From positions 3,270,001-3,334,000 of the forward strand of contig NZ_LT629689.1 in NCBI RefSeq assembly GCF_900102035.1: DNA of 64,000 nt. The letters are read 5' to 3'. This document shows positions 44,840 through 54,326 of the stretch, one piece after another. The stretch comes from Pseudomonas extremaustralis. GTDB lineage: Bacteria; Pseudomonadota; Gammaproteobacteria; Pseudomonadales; Pseudomonadaceae. The position numbers and the translations under genes were made by a program. A model generated the notes under the pieces. That model saw nothing but the letters and a program-made list of their open reading frames with translations, had not been told where the DNA came from and did not search any database. Numbering within the stretch: position 1 is the stretch's first letter; the number at the start of each line of letters is the position of its first letter.

Positions 44840-44865
44840 AAAAAAAAGGGCGACCGAAGTCGCCC
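44840..44865 (-). terminator. Terminator of the 38-aa gene, UUCG loop
   Basis: On the minus strand GGGCGAC-TTCG-GTCGCCC is followed by eight T residues. The C(UUCG)G tetraloop makes a very stable hairpin. It lies 35 bp after the stop codon at 44901, supporting the reality of the small gene. Confidence 0.9.
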
Positions 44866-44900
44866 AAAATGCCTTGCGTGCTCATGTAATCTGGAAAAAC

Positions 44901-45017
44901 CTATGGTTTTTTACGCTTGTTCGCGTCTTTCCAGATAAAAAATCCAAACCCTACAAAAAACAACACCATGAGGCCTACAGTCAGCACTCCGGCGAACACC
45001 ACATTGTCGATAAACAT
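44901..45017 (-). CDS. Single-helix membrane miniprotein, candidate CcoM of cbb3 oxidase
   Basis: 38 aa: MFIDNVVFAGVLTVGLM, then VLFFVGFGFFIWKD and a basic end ANKRKKP. A perfect Shine-Dalgarno (AGGAGG, 8 bp before ATG 45017) and a dedicated terminator show a real gene. One membrane helix (residues about 6-29). Size and sequence resemble CcoM, the miniprotein subunit found in Pseudomonas stutzeri cbb3 oxidase, as I recall it. ANR-like boxes 66-128 bp upstream fit an oxygen-regulated respiratory subunit. The cco operon is not in this window, so the identity is inferred. Confidence 0.65.
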   Translation of the reverse strand: MFIDNVVFAGVLTVGLMVLFFVGFGFFIWKDANKRKKP

Positions 45018-45082
45018 GACCGGCCTCCTGGACTTGCCTTGTTGCGATAGGGCTAAGTTAATGGAGAAGGCGGAATGGAAAA

Positions 45083-45145
45083 TTGACGCGGATCAATGTC
45101 GCCAGCAACGTGGCGTAAAGAAGGGCAATAACTGACCTGCATCAA
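45083..45145 (-). promoter_or_regulatory. Two ANR-like boxes upstream of the miniprotein gene
   Basis: TTGACGCGGATCAA (45083-45096) differs from TTGAT-N4-ATCAA at one position, and CTGACCTGCATCAA (45132-45145) at two. The nearer box ends 66 bp upstream of the ATG at 45017. They are 49 bp apart. Confidence 0.6.
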
Positions 45146-45160
45146 TAGATACAGGCTGTT

Positions 45161-45322
45161 TCAACGCTTTTTGGGTTTGTTTTTCGACTTTTTCTTAACT
45201 TTGCCCAGTGGCATCGCTTGCTCAAATGCCTGGCGCACTTCATTCAGGCGCTTGTCATTGAGGTCATGCACACGCTTGGCACGTTCGGCATTCAGGTCGA
45301 TCAGCTTGTCGTCGTCGCTCAT
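45161..45322 (-). CDS. Small hypothetical protein, 53 aa, lysine-rich tail
   Basis: 53 aa from ATG 45322: MSDDDKLIDLNAERAKRVHDLNDKRLNEVRQAFEQAMPLGKVKKK with a basic tail ending NKPKKR. Helical, no membrane segment. Similar small proteins are common in pseudomonads; function unknown. The basic tail could bind nucleic acid. A longer in-frame extension upstream is unlikely to be coding. Confidence 0.65.
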   Translation of the reverse strand: MSDDDKLIDLNAERAKRVHDLNDKRLNEVRQAFEQAMPLGKVKKKSKNKPKKR

Positions 45323-45500
45323 GGCTTGGCTTACTACGTCGTGGCGGGAATGGCTCAATAATGCAACGTCCCCCACTCCACGGCAAATCAGCCGCGGCGA
45401 CACTGCTGCCGAAGCGTTGAACCCAGGAAGTGTCGTTTGCTTTGCTGGCAAGGTCGGGTGAACGTGTCACGGAAACGCTATTGGGCGGGGGATTGCGCGA

Positions 45501-45842
45501 TTAAACCTCGACATCCACCCACAGGCCCTGGCGCGGCGCGTCTTCGATCAACGGCACCACCGGCACGGTATTGTCGGCGTTGAGCACATCGCCAGGAATC
45601 GCCAAGTGCTCCTCCGGGTCTTCATCGGCTTCGCGTCGACGTTTCTGTTGTTCCTGCTGACGGCGTTGTTCTTCACGCAGCAGAAAGGTCGACTGCTCGG
45701 CATCACCCTTTTTCAGATCGATCGTGCTTTCGTTGGAACCCGCCTGAACGGGCACCACGGGCGGGATATCCGGTTTCGGGCGCACCGGATCGAGCTGTGA
45801 GGTGACCGGCACGACGCTCACGGGCAGCATGGGTGGAAACAT
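45501..45842 (-). CDS. Proline-rich small hypothetical protein, 113 aa
   Basis: 113 aa from ATG 45842, with a Shine-Dalgarno (CAGGAG, about 11 bp upstream). Proline-rich N-terminus (MFPPMLPVSVVPVTSQLDPVRPKPDIPPVVPVQAG in part), a charged Gln/Arg/Glu helix (LLREEQRRQQEQQKRRREADEDPEE) and a C-terminal NADNTVPVVPLIED. No enzyme motif. I recall homologues labelled aspartate-semialdehyde dehydrogenase in Pseudomonas, which the sequence does not support. Confidence 0.65.
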   Translation of the reverse strand: MFPPMLPVSVVPVTSQLDPVRPKPDIPPVVPVQAGSNESTIDLKKGDAEQSTFLLREEQRRQQEQQKRRREADEDPEEHLAIPGDVLNADNTVPVVPLIEDAPRQGLWVDVEV

Positions 45843-46060
45843 AATAATTATTCTCCTGATCAACAGGCTGTCGGCGGGTTGCAGGGCGACTTGAGCGCTG
45901 GCTCGCAAACCTGTGACCCAGTCGACACTGACAAGTGCCCGCCACCCGTCGATTCAGCTGTCGAGCGCCCCTGCAAGGCAGTAGTTTTTGTCAGAGTCCT
46001 TGGGCGTGGGGCCTTGTTCCGTTAACATAGTCGGCTTTTTCACGGCGGGAGTCAGGCAGC

Positions 46061-48907
46061 ATGGCGCAGCAGTATCAACCGGGGCAACGCTGGATTAGTG
46101 ACAGCGAAGCAGAGCTGGGGTTAGGCACCGTTCTGGCACAGGACGGTCGCTTGTTGACCGTGCTCTATCCGGCCACTGGCGACACGCGCCAGTATGCGCT
46201 ACGGAATGCGCCCCTCACCCGCGTGAGGTTCTCGCCGGGTGACACCATCACCCATTTCGAAGGTTGGAAAATGACCGTGCAGGAAGTCGACGACGTCGAT
46301 GGCTTGCTGGTGTATCACGGCCTCAATGGACAGAACGAGCAGGTCACCCTGCCGGAAACCCAACTCTCCAACTTCATCCAGTTCCGCCTGGCCAGCGACC
46401 GCCTGTTCGCCGGGCAGATCGACCCGTTGGCCTGGTTTTCGCTGCGTTACCACACCCTGGAACACACCAGCCGTCAGTTGCAGTCCTCGCTGTGGGGCCT
46501 GGGTGGCGTGCGTGCGCAACCGATCGCGCACCAACTGCACATCGCCCGGGAAGTCGCCGACCGTATCGCGCCTCGGGTATTGCTGGCCGACGAAGTGGGC
46601 CTGGGCAAGACCATCGAAGCCGGCCTGGTAATCCATCGCCAACTGCTGTCGGGCCGCGCCAACCGTGTGCTGATCCTGGTGCCGGAAAACCTGCAACACC
46701 AATGGCTGGTGGAAATGCGCCGCCGCTTCAACCTGCAGGTCGCGCTGTTCGACGAAGAACGTTTCATCGAAAGCGATGCCGCCAACCCGTTCGAAGACAC
46801 CCAGTTGGCCCTGGTCGCCCTGGAATGGCTGGTGGACGACGAGAAGGCTCAGGACGCGCTGTTCGCCGCCGGCTGGGACCTGCTGGTGGTCGACGAAGCT
46901 CACCACCTGGTCTGGCATGAAGACAACGTCAGCCCCGAGTATTCGCTGGTCGAGCAACTCGCCGAAGTGATTCCGGGCGTACTGCTGCTCACCGCCACCC
47001 CGGAACAACTCGGCCAGGACAGCCACTTCGCACGCCTGCGCCTGCTGGACCCGAACCGTTTCCACGACCTGCAAGCCTTCCGCGCCGAAAGCGAGAACTA
47101 TCGCCCGGTGGCCGAAGCCGTGCAGGAGCTGCTGGACAAGGGCCGACTGTCGCCTGAAGCGCACAAAACCATTCAGGGCTTCCTCGGCAACGAAGGTGAA
47201 GCGCTGCTGACCGCCGTCAACGATGGCGACACCGAAGCCAGCGCGCGCCTGGTGCGTGAGCTGCTCGATCGCCATGGCACCGGCCGCGTGCTGTTCCGCA
47301 ACACCCGCGCCGCCGTGCAAGGCTTCCCGGAGCGCAAGCTGCACGCCTACCCGCTGCCGAACCCGGACGAATACCTTGAGCTGCCGCTGGGCGAACACGC
47401 CGAGTTATACCCGGAAGTCAGCTTCCAATCGCAGCCGGACATCGAAGAAGACAACCGCTGGTGGCGCTTCGACCCACGGGTCGAGTGGCTGATCGACCAG
47501 CTGAAAATGCTCAAGCGCACCAAGGTTCTGGTGATCTGCGCCCACGCCGAAACCGCCATGGACCTGGAAGACGCCCTGCGCGTGCGCTCCGGCATCCCGG
47601 CCACGGTGTTCCATGAAGGCATGAACATCCTTGAGCGTGACCGCGCCGCCGCCTACTTCGCGGACGAAGAATTCGGCGCCCAAGTGCTGATCTGCTCGGA
47701 AATCGGCAGTGAAGGCCGCAACTTCCAGTTCTCCCATCACCTGGTGCTGTTCGACCTGCCGGCCCACCCCGACCTGCTGGAACAGCGGATCGGCCGTCTG
47801 GACCGGATCGGCCAGAAACATGTGATCGAACTGCACGTGCCCTACCTGGAAACCAGCCCGCAAGAGCGCCTGTTCCAGTGGTACCACGAAGCGCTGAACG
47901 CATTTCTCAACACCTGCCCGACCGGCAACGCCTTGCAGCACCAGTTCGGCCCACGCCTGCTGCCATTGCTGGAAAACGCCGACGACGACGATTGGCAAGC
48001 CCTGATCGACGAAGCCCGTGCCGAGCGCGAGCGTCTGGAGCAGGAACTGCATACCGGTCGCGACCGCCTGCTGGAGCTCAACTCCGGCGGCGCGGGTGAA
48101 GGCGATGCATTGGTTGAAGCGATCCTCGAACAAGACGATCAGTTCGCCCTGCCGATCTACATGGAAACCCTGTTCGACGCCTTTGGCATCGACAGCGAAG
48201 ACCATTCGGAAAACGCCCTGATCCTCAAGCCCAGCGAAAAAATGCTCGACGCCAGCTTCCCCCTGGGCGACGACGAAGGCGTGACCATCACCTACGACCG
48301 TCACCAGGCGCTGTCACGGGAAGACATGCAGTTCATCACCTGGGAACACCCGATGGTGCAGGGCGGCATGGACCTGGTGCTGTCCGGTTCCATGGGCAAC
48401 ACCGCCGTGGCGCTGATCAAGAACAAAGCGCTCAAGCCGGGCACCGTGTTGCTGGAACTGCTGTACGTCAGCGAAGTGGTCGCCCCGCGCTCGCTGCAAC
48501 TGGGCCGCTACCTGCCACCGGCCGCCCTGCGCTGCCTGCTGGATGCCAATGGCAACGACCTGTCCAGCCGCGTGTCGTTCGAAACCCTCAACGACCAACT
48601 GGAAAGCGTACCGCGGGCCAGCGCCAACAAGTTCGTGCAAGCCCAGCGCGATCAACTCACCCCGCGGATCAACGCCGGCGAAGAGAAGATCACCCCGCGC
48701 CACGCCGAGCGCGTGGCCGAGGCGAAACGCCGCCTGGCGGCCGACACCGACGAAGAACTGGCACGCTTGACCGCACTGCAAGCGGTCAACCCGACCGTGC
48801 GCGACAGCGAACTGGTCGCCCTGCGCCAACAACGTGAGCAAGGCCTGGCCATGCTCGACAAGGCCGCGCTGCGACTGGAAGCGATCCGGGTGCTGGTGGC
48901 GGGCTGA
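46061..48907 (+). CDS. rapA: RNA polymerase-associated Swi2/Snf2 ATPase RapA
   Basis: 948 aa, close to the usual 950-970. N-terminal tandem Tudor-like domain ([33 protein letters not shown] in part), then helicase motifs: [20 protein letters not shown] (Walker A, 177-184), VVDEAHHLV (278-284), [24 protein letters not shown], and motif [12 protein letters not shown]. RapA binds RNA polymerase and recycles it after stalling. Single gene with its own terminator. Confidence 0.96.
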   Translation: MAQQYQPGQRWISDSEAELGLGTVLAQDGRLLTVLYPATGDTRQYALRNAPLTRVRFSPGDTITHFEGWKMTVQEVDDVDGLLVYHGLNGQNEQVTLPETQLSNFIQFRLASDRLFAGQIDPLAWFSLRYHTLEHTSRQLQSSLWGLGGVRAQPIAHQLHIAREVADRIAPRVLLADEVGLGKTIEAGLVIHRQLLSGRANRVLILVPENLQHQWLVEMRRRFNLQVALFDEERFIESDAANPFEDTQLALVALEWLVDDEKAQDALFAAGWDLLVVDEAHHLVWHEDNVSPEYSLVEQLAEVIPGVLLLTATPEQLGQDSHFARLRLLDPNRFHDLQAFRAESENYRPVAEAVQELLDKGRLSPEAHKTIQGFLGNEGEALLTAVNDGDTEASARLVRELLDRHGTGRVLFRNTRAAVQGFPERKLHAYPLPNPDEYLELPLGEHAELYPEVSFQSQPDIEEDNRWWRFDPRVEWLIDQLKMLKRTKVLVICAHAETAMDLEDALRVRSGIPATVFHEGMNILERDRAAAYFADEEFGAQVLICSEIGSEGRNFQFSHHLVLFDLPAHPDLLEQRIGRLDRIGQKHVIELHVPYLETSPQERLFQWYHEALNAFLNTCPTGNALQHQFGPRLLPLLENADDDDWQALIDEARAERERLEQELHTGRDRLLELNSGGAGEGDALVEAILEQDDQFALPIYMETLFDAFGIDSEDHSENALILKPSEKMLDASFPLGDDEGVTITYDRHQALSREDMQFITWEHPMVQGGMDLVLSGSMGNTAVALIKNKALKPGTVLLELLYVSEVVAPRSLQLGRYLPPAALRCLLDANGNDLSSRVSFETLNDQLESVPRASANKFVQAQRDQLTPRINAGEEKITPRHAERVAEAKRRLAADTDEELARLTALQAVNPTVRDSELVALRQQREQGLAMLDKAALRLEAIRVLVAG

Positions 48908-48925
48908 TTACTGCTCTGCCCTGCT

Positions 48926-48958
48926 AAAAAGAAGGCCCGCGCAATGCGGGCCTTCTTT
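48926..48958. terminator. Bidirectional terminator between rapA and an MFS gene
   Basis: AAAAAGAAGGCCCGC pairs with GCGGGCCTTCTTT around GCAAT. Serves convergent rapA and the MFS gene. Confidence 0.92.
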
Positions 48959-48968
48959 ATTCATGGTT

Positions 48969-50315
48969 TCAAGCCGTCGCAGCAGCAGCCGGCACCTCCA
49001 CCGCCCCCAACCCGTCCTTCATCCGCTTGGCATCGCGCACAAAACTGCGCGACGCCTGGAACAGAAACAGCAGGGTCAAGAACAGCGCCACCGGAATCAG
49101 GTACATGGCGTCATGCAGGCCCACCGCTTTATAAGCCTCGGTCATCTGCTCCGCCCCGGCGGCATACATCGCCGAATGGGCGAAGTGATCGGACAAGCCC
49201 CCCACCACAATCGGCCCCATGCCGCCGCCCAGTAAATACAACCCGGCAAAGAACAGCGCCATGGCCGTGGCCCGCAGGCGCGGTTCCACCACGTCCTGGA
49301 TCGCCGTGTACACGCAGGTATAAAAGTTGTACGCAAACAACCAGCCCACGCTGAACAGCGCCACAAACACACCAATCTCGATACGCCCGGCATGTAAAGC
49401 CCAGGCCGTGGTGACGGTGGAGATAATCAGACTGAACGCAGCGAACAACAGGCGACCGTTGGCCACCCGTTGATGGATCTTGTCGGCCACCCAACCGCCC
49501 AAGGTCAGGCCCACCAGACCGGTCACGCCTACAATCACGCCGGTCGCGACCGCAGCCTCCTGCAACGGCATCAGAAAGTAGCGCTGCAGCATCGGCACCA
49601 GAAACGAGTTGCACGCGTAGGTCGCGAAGTTGAAGCACAGCCCGGCCAGCACCAGCCAGAGGAAGGTCGGCACCGCCAGCACACGACGGATCGGGCGGTC
49701 GACGCGCGCCTGGGCGACCTGCACGGTTTCGGCCGCACCGCGCTTGGGCTCCTTGATATAGAACATGAAGATCGCGAGGATCAGCCCCGGTATGGCGGCA
49801 ATAAAGAACGGCGCGCGCCAACTGTCGAACGCCTTGACCATCGCGCCAATGGTGAAGAACGCAAGCAACAGCCCCAACGGCAGGCCCAGCATGAAAATCC
49901 CCATGGCCCGCGCGCGACGGTGCGCCGGGAACAGGTCGCCGATCAGCGAGTTGGCCGCCGGCGCATAGCTGGCCTCTCCAATGCCGATACCCATGCGCAC
50001 CAGCAGAAAGCTCCAGAAACTGCCGACCAGGCCGTTGATCGCCGTCAGCCCACTCCAGGCGAACAGGCCCCAGCCCATCAGTTTGCTGCGGGAGCCGGTG
50101 TCGGCCAGACGCCCGAGCGGTAAGCCGGCAATGGCATAGACGATGGTGAACGCGGTGCCGATGATGCCGAGCTGGAAGTCGCTCAGGTGCCATTCCATGC
50201 GGATTGGCTCGATGATGATCGCCGGGATCGTGCGGTCGAAAAAGTTGAACAGGTTGGCGAGGAACAGCAGGAACAGAATGCGCCAGGCATTCGCCGCTTG
50301 GGTCGAGTTCTGCAT
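48969..50315 (-). CDS. Spinster-like MFS transporter
   Basis: 448 aa, twelve helices: RILFLLFLANLFNFFDRTIPAIIIEPI at the N-terminus, GLPLGRLADTGSRSKLMGWG, GEASYAPAANSLIGDLFPAHRRARAMGIFMLGLPLG and the central RYFLMPLQEAAVATGVIVG. The pattern fits the Spinster/hexuronate-like MFS group. Substrate unknown. The 245-bp gap upstream contains TACGGGGTTTTTCCTACG (50450-50467), an interrupted direct/inverted motif that might be a regulator site. Confidence 0.88.
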   Translation of the reverse strand: MQNSTQAANAWRILFLLFLANLFNFFDRTIPAIIIEPIRMEWHLSDFQLGIIGTAFTIVYAIAGLPLGRLADTGSRSKLMGWGLFAWSGLTAINGLVGSFWSFLLVRMGIGIGEASYAPAANSLIGDLFPAHRRARAMGIFMLGLPLGLLLAFFTIGAMVKAFDSWRAPFFIAAIPGLILAIFMFYIKEPKRGAAETVQVAQARVDRPIRRVLAVPTFLWLVLAGLCFNFATYACNSFLVPMLQRYFLMPLQEAAVATGVIVGVTGLVGLTLGGWVADKIHQRVANGRLLFAAFSLIISTVTTAWALHAGRIEIGVFVALFSVGWLFAYNFYTCVYTAIQDVVEPRLRATAMALFFAGLYLLGGGMGPIVVGGLSDHFAHSAMYAAGAEQMTEAYKAVGLHDAMYLIPVALFLTLLFLFQASRSFVRDAKRMKDGLGAVEVPAAAATA

Positions 50316-50560
50316 GGGTCCGTCTCTTTTATTGTTATGAGAGCTGCGATGCCCGATGCATCCTGCTCAGGTCCCTGCAACATAGTCAGGCCGGCGGCGG
50401 TTGTCTGTAATGATTCGTAAAGCTGATAGGGCATGATTTCACCCAGAACTACGGGGTTTTTCCTACGAAAAATATAAGTGCGCGCCCCTCTTCCCAACGA
50501 CCACGGCGCGATTAGAATGGCGGGCCTTCCTGTAACAACCCCTCTTACCTTTCTTAATCG

Positions 50561-50938
50561 ATGACGCCCATGTCCGAAGCCAGTCCGTGTCTGAATTGCG
50601 GTGCCTGCTGTTCACACTTTCGTGTGTCTTTCTTCTGGGGTGAGTGCGCCTCCTCGGGTGGCACAGTGCCCGACGACCTGGTGGTGCAGATCAGCCCCTC
50701 TCGTGTGGCGATGATCGGCACCGACCAGAAACCCGCACGCTGCTGCAGCCTGGAGGGCACAGTCGGCCAGGCCACCAGCTGCTCGATCTATGCACAGCGT
50801 TCCAGTGTCTGCCGCGAGTTCGAGTCATCATGGAGCCAGGGCGTGCAGAACATCGATTGCGACACCGCTCGCGCCGCGTTCGGCCTGGCGCCGCTGGAAG
50901 CAGCGCCCTACGAGCTGGAGTTGCCCATCAGCGCCTAG
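50561..50938 (+). CDS. YkgJ-family zinc/iron-chelating cysteine cluster protein
   Basis: 125 aa (ATG 50561; ATG 50570 is equally possible). Cysteines in SPCLNCGACCSHF (positions 10, 13, 16, 17), RCCSLEG, TSCSIYAQRSSVCREFESS and NIDCDTA give the CxxCxxCC...C...C pattern of the CxxCxxCC (YkgJ/UPF0153) family, which binds Zn2+ or an iron-sulfur cluster. Function uncertain. Divergent from the MFS gene. Confidence 0.88.
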   Translation: MTPMSEASPCLNCGACCSHFRVSFFWGECASSGGTVPDDLVVQISPSRVAMIGTDQKPARCCSLEGTVGQATSCSIYAQRSSVCREFESSWSQGVQNIDCDTARAAFGLAPLEAAPYELELPISA

Positions 50939-51285
50939 CATCGATTAGTGACGCGGCTGCACAGGGAGCGCGACCGGCACCCGATCATCGCCCGGCTCAG
51001 CGAAGTGGATCAGGCCCGCGTCGAAACAGCCATTCCATGGTCACGCCCGCACCATCTCGGTCATCAGGCCAATTCGCTGACGCCCAATCTTTGGCATTTC
51101 GCCACTATTTTGCCTAAAGAACGCCGAGAAACGGCCGATTCATCAGAGTCCGGCCAGGTTTTCTCTGGGCATACCAGGGTCAAGCCCGATAGCCCCGGAC
51201 AAGGACGCACTGTAAAGTCGCGAACTCTCATTCCGTGATGGCCACTTGATATCTTTCAGCCATCCGCTCAGGCACTTGGCGCACA
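50939..51285. other. Gap before the FtsZ-like gene
   Basis: 347 bp. A 96-codon open frame at 50948-51238 begins TRLHRERDRHPIIARLSEVDQ and has a somewhat protein-like start, but no Shine-Dalgarno and a disordered end; I do not call it as a gene. No clear terminator or promoter for the FtsZ-like gene was found here. Confidence 0.4.
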
Positions 51286-53463
51286 ATGACTCCTAAAAAT
51301 AATGCTTCCACCGTGGTATCCGACGTGTTGCTCCCAGCTCCTGCGGAAAAGCCCTCAGGTTCGAAGTCATTGAGCACCGCCCGCCCGTTGGCCACTCAGC
51401 AGTACCTTTACTTCACCGAAACCAATACCGATCGCATCCTGGATAACCTGGACGGCTTGCGCGACATGGTGTTCCCGCGCCCGCCCCACACGGAAGGCGA
51501 CGGCGAACTGCGCAGCGAGCAGGAGTTTCCTTCGGTATGCCTGATCGGCCTGGGCCGCTGCGGCTCGAACATCGCGCTGGACGTGGCCGAATTGGTCTAC
51601 AACGCACGCAAGTTCTACCTGAACGAATTCAGTACCGAAGACAAGTCGCTGGACAAGGGCTACAGCCCCGCCCAGTGGATTCGCAACAACCTGCGCCTGG
51701 GCAGCGGCAAGGCCAGCAAACCGGTGTTCCTGGTAGAGCCGCTGGTGATGCTGGGCGACTTGGACAAGGACATCGCCGGGCGCATCCGTTTCTCGCGCAA
51801 GGGCGAAAAAAGCGGTTTCCTGCGCGACTACAGCAAGATGAAAATCATGGACCTGTCGGAAGTCCATGCCGGCGGCGCCGGTAACGCGCCGATCCTGGGC
51901 CAGTACCTGGCCAAGATCATCCTCAACAAAGACACCCAGCGCTTTTCCAGCCCCGACTGGAAGATGATCCACTCGTACCTGATCGACTCCTGCGGCATCA
52001 AGGCCAACCAGTCGCGCCTGTACTTCTCGATCTTCAGCGCCGGCGGCGGCACCGGTTCAGGCATGGCCTCGGAGTTCGGCCTGGCGCAACAGCACTCGTA
52101 CATGAACAAGACGTTCGACACCAAGCCTGCCGACGAGCACGACAGCAAGAGCGGCCACGCCTTTGTCTTCGAGCCGATCTTCACCAGCGGCATCTGCGTG
52201 CTGCCGAATATTTCCGATCACCGCAGCGAAATGTCCGAGGCGCTGCACATCAACGCCGGTCGGCTGCTGTGCAAATACCTGTCGGAAGAGTGGGATTTCT
52301 CATACAACTTCGCCAATGAAGACAGCAGCGAAGCCAGCGTGAAAGGTCGCATCCGACCGTGGAACGCGATGATGCTGATTTCCAATGACATCATGCGCTA
52401 TGCCGAAGAGAGCGATGACGGCAACATCCAGAACATTGACGTCAATGCCATGGAAAAACACGCCAACCAGTACATCTCTCAACAGATCTTCAACATCCTG
52501 ACGGCCCAGGCCGTAACCACCGACTACGACCAGAACTATTTCCGTCGTGCCGGTATCGACATCGGCGAAACCATTCGCCTGGATGCCAATGACCTGTTCA
52601 TGAGCCTGGCCGGCCCGGTGGCGATTGCCTACGCCGAATCCGTGGTCCCGGAAACCCCGGCGCCGTCGAACGACAAGTTCAAGGTGTTCGACAAAGAACC
52701 CCAGCGCCTGAACATCGACGACCTGTTCTTCCGTTCCATCGACCTGCCGCACTTCAACAAGGTCACCCAGGCCATCGAAGGCATCAGCCTGCTGCCGATC
52801 GAATCCAAGCGCTACAAGGCCTCCCTGGAACAGTACAAGAACTCCGGCTACGACGCCGCGGCGCTGCATGACCTGCACTTTTTCAAGAACTGCTCGTCGG
52901 TGGTGTCGATCGTGTCCTTGCCCAAGGACTACAAGCTGTCCTACATGGACCTGAACCGGCTCAAGACCCACCTCAACAGCCTGTTCCCCAACACCACCCT
53001 CAAGCGCTATGCCCTGGTGATCGGCGCTTCGGCGAACCTGTCGCTGACCACCTTGATCGCGAAAAGCCCATGCCTTTCGGATGATTTTCTCACCCTGATC
53101 GTGGCCTTTATCAAGCGCTGCTTCGCGCGCAACCCGTACCGCTTCGACGACACGCTGGACAACTCGATCCTGGATTTCATCATCCACGAGGAATTCGACG
53201 AAGGCCGTATCGATGAGTTGCTCAACGAGTTCGAAAACCCGGCGAAGATCCTCGATACCAACTGGTACGCGATCAAACCAATGTATGAGAAGAAGTACCG
53301 CGAATTGATCAACGACAAAGAGAAGTTCGTGTCGATCAATGACATTCGCCTGTCACGGGATTGCGTGAAGAAGGCGATCAAGTACCTGCGTGAGATCTAC
53401 CGTCACCGCATCGGCAAGACCAAGGTCATTTCGTTGAATAACCATACCGGCAAGACGGCCTAA
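51286..53463 (+). CDS. FtsZ/tubulin-like GTPase-fold protein, 725 aa
   Basis: 725 aa. After about 80 disordered residues comes a Rossmann start VCLIGLGRCGSNIALDVAEL (residues 84-103, compare the FtsZ G-V-G-G-x-G-x-N loop), then FSIFSAGGGTGSGMASEF at 248-265, which contains the tubulin/FtsZ signature GGGTGSG at 253-259, followed by ICVLPNISDHRSEMSEALHINAGRLL, in the place of the tubulin helix that contacts nucleotide. The 460 C-terminal residues match nothing I know. It probably belongs to the proteobacterial FtsZ-like families described by Makarova and Koonin (2010). Stands alone; ends near a REP-like hairpin. Confidence 0.75.
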   Translation: MTPKNNASTVVSDVLLPAPAEKPSGSKSLSTARPLATQQYLYFTETNTDRILDNLDGLRDMVFPRPPHTEGDGELRSEQEFPSVCLIGLGRCGSNIALDVAELVYNARKFYLNEFSTEDKSLDKGYSPAQWIRNNLRLGSGKASKPVFLVEPLVMLGDLDKDIAGRIRFSRKGEKSGFLRDYSKMKIMDLSEVHAGGAGNAPILGQYLAKIILNKDTQRFSSPDWKMIHSYLIDSCGIKANQSRLYFSIFSAGGGTGSGMASEFGLAQQHSYMNKTFDTKPADEHDSKSGHAFVFEPIFTSGICVLPNISDHRSEMSEALHINAGRLLCKYLSEEWDFSYNFANEDSSEASVKGRIRPWNAMMLISNDIMRYAEESDDGNIQNIDVNAMEKHANQYISQQIFNILTAQAVTTDYDQNYFRRAGIDIGETIRLDANDLFMSLAGPVAIAYAESVVPETPAPSNDKFKVFDKEPQRLNIDDLFFRSIDLPHFNKVTQAIEGISLLPIESKRYKASLEQYKNSGYDAAALHDLHFFKNCSSVVSIVSLPKDYKLSYMDLNRLKTHLNSLFPNTTLKRYALVIGASANLSLTTLIAKSPCLSDDFLTLIVAFIKRCFARNPYRFDDTLDNSILDFIIHEEFDEGRIDELLNEFENPAKILDTNWYAIKPMYEKKYRELINDKEKFVSINDIRLSRDCVKKAIKYLREIYRHRIGKTKVISLNNHTGKTA

Positions 53464-53469
53464 GCGTTT

Positions 53470-53497
53470 GTGGCGAGGAAGCACGCTCCCTCGCCAC
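53470..53497. repeat. REP-like palindrome (GTGGCGAGG family)
   Basis: GTGGCGAGG pairs with CCTCGCCAC around AAGCACGCTC. It is a third REP class seen in pseudomonads and lies 6 bp after the FtsZ-like gene, where it may stabilise or end the transcript. Confidence 0.75.
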
Positions 53498-53684
53498 GAC
53501 AACCTGCTTACACCGAGAAACAATTGCTCGCACATTCCCCGTCGCGCAAAACTGTTGCCATGACGCACACGTCACCCTCGCATGTGACCTTTCTCCACGG
53601 CAACGTGCCATCAGGATCCTAGCGGTTACTCCGCTACCCACTTCGTCCCGGACACAACACGCACCATATTGGCGCGTCGCGTTC

Positions 53685-53987
53685 CTACGATGCCCTTTCC
53701 TGGATCAAAATCCACGGTGAAACCACCACCGCCCACAGGCCAGGGTCGCGCTCCACCAGGTCCAATGCCCGCGTCGCAGACACTTCGCCCAGGCTGCCCG
53801 CGGCCAGCCAGGCAGCGACTTTGTCACGGTTATCGTCGGCCATTGCCTCGGCGGCCTCGATCAAATCCAAGCCGGCGTCGACCCACAATAGGGCACCCTT
53901 GGCAAAGAACGGTTCAAGCTCCTTCCAGGAAATTTCGGCGGTTTCACCGAGCAGCTTGGCATAGAGGGTGCTAGGTTCTTGCGTCAT
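53685..53987 (-). CDS. DUF2288 family protein
   Basis: 100 aa: LYAKLLGETAEISWKELEPFFAKGALLWVDAGLDLIEAAEAMADDNRDKVAAWL in parts, then VSATRALDLVERDPGLWAVVVSPWILIQE. Length and order match DUF2288, a small soluble helical family of unknown function widespread in proteobacteria and cyanobacteria. Single gene, ATG 53987. Confidence 0.85.
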   Translation of the reverse strand: MTQEPSTLYAKLLGETAEISWKELEPFFAKGALLWVDAGLDLIEAAEAMADDNRDKVAAWLAAGSLGEVSATRALDLVERDPGLWAVVVSPWILIQERAS

Positions 53988-54209
53988 GGGCGTCTACCTG
54001 AAGAAAAAATCGGCGCAATCATAACGTCGTGCGTCAGGTAGAAAAACCCGGTTGCAAATGAGTCATCGATAGAAAGTGTCAGGAAAGCCAAGGATTGCCT
54101 GAAACGCTGGCATCACCCGCCGCAATTCTGTCTTTTTCTTTCATTAAAGCGACACACCCCGGTTTTGCCCCCAGCAGCCAGCTTTTCAAGCGATCGACCG
54201 GCGCTCTAC

Positions 54210-54260
54210 ACTGTACCGGTACAGTTGCCAGGGCACTGCCGGGGGATATCCGAGATATCC
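54210..54260. promoter_or_regulatory. Two palindromes upstream of braC
   Basis: ACTGTACCGGTACAGT (54210-54225) is a perfect 16-bp palindrome and GGATATC-CGA-GATATCC (54244-54260) a perfect 7-3-7 inverted repeat, 66-117 bp upstream of the braC ATG. The gap 53988-54209 has nothing else recognisable. Which regulator binds is unknown; the first looks like a TetR- or MarR-type site. Confidence 0.55.
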
Positions 54261-54326
54261 GATCCGGTTCTACAGCTCACAAGGCCGCTAGAACTATAAA
54301 AAAGACAACAGTAAGAGTGGAGCACT

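Noticed and set aside
45501..45842. Aspartate-semialdehyde dehydrogenase label for the 113-aa protein
   Set aside because: No Rossmann motif or active-site cysteine; the sequence is proline-rich and then charged helix.
50948..51238. 96-codon open frame between ykgJ and the FtsZ-like gene
   Set aside because: The first 30 residues look protein-like, but there is no Shine-Dalgarno and the second half looks random; no family recognised.
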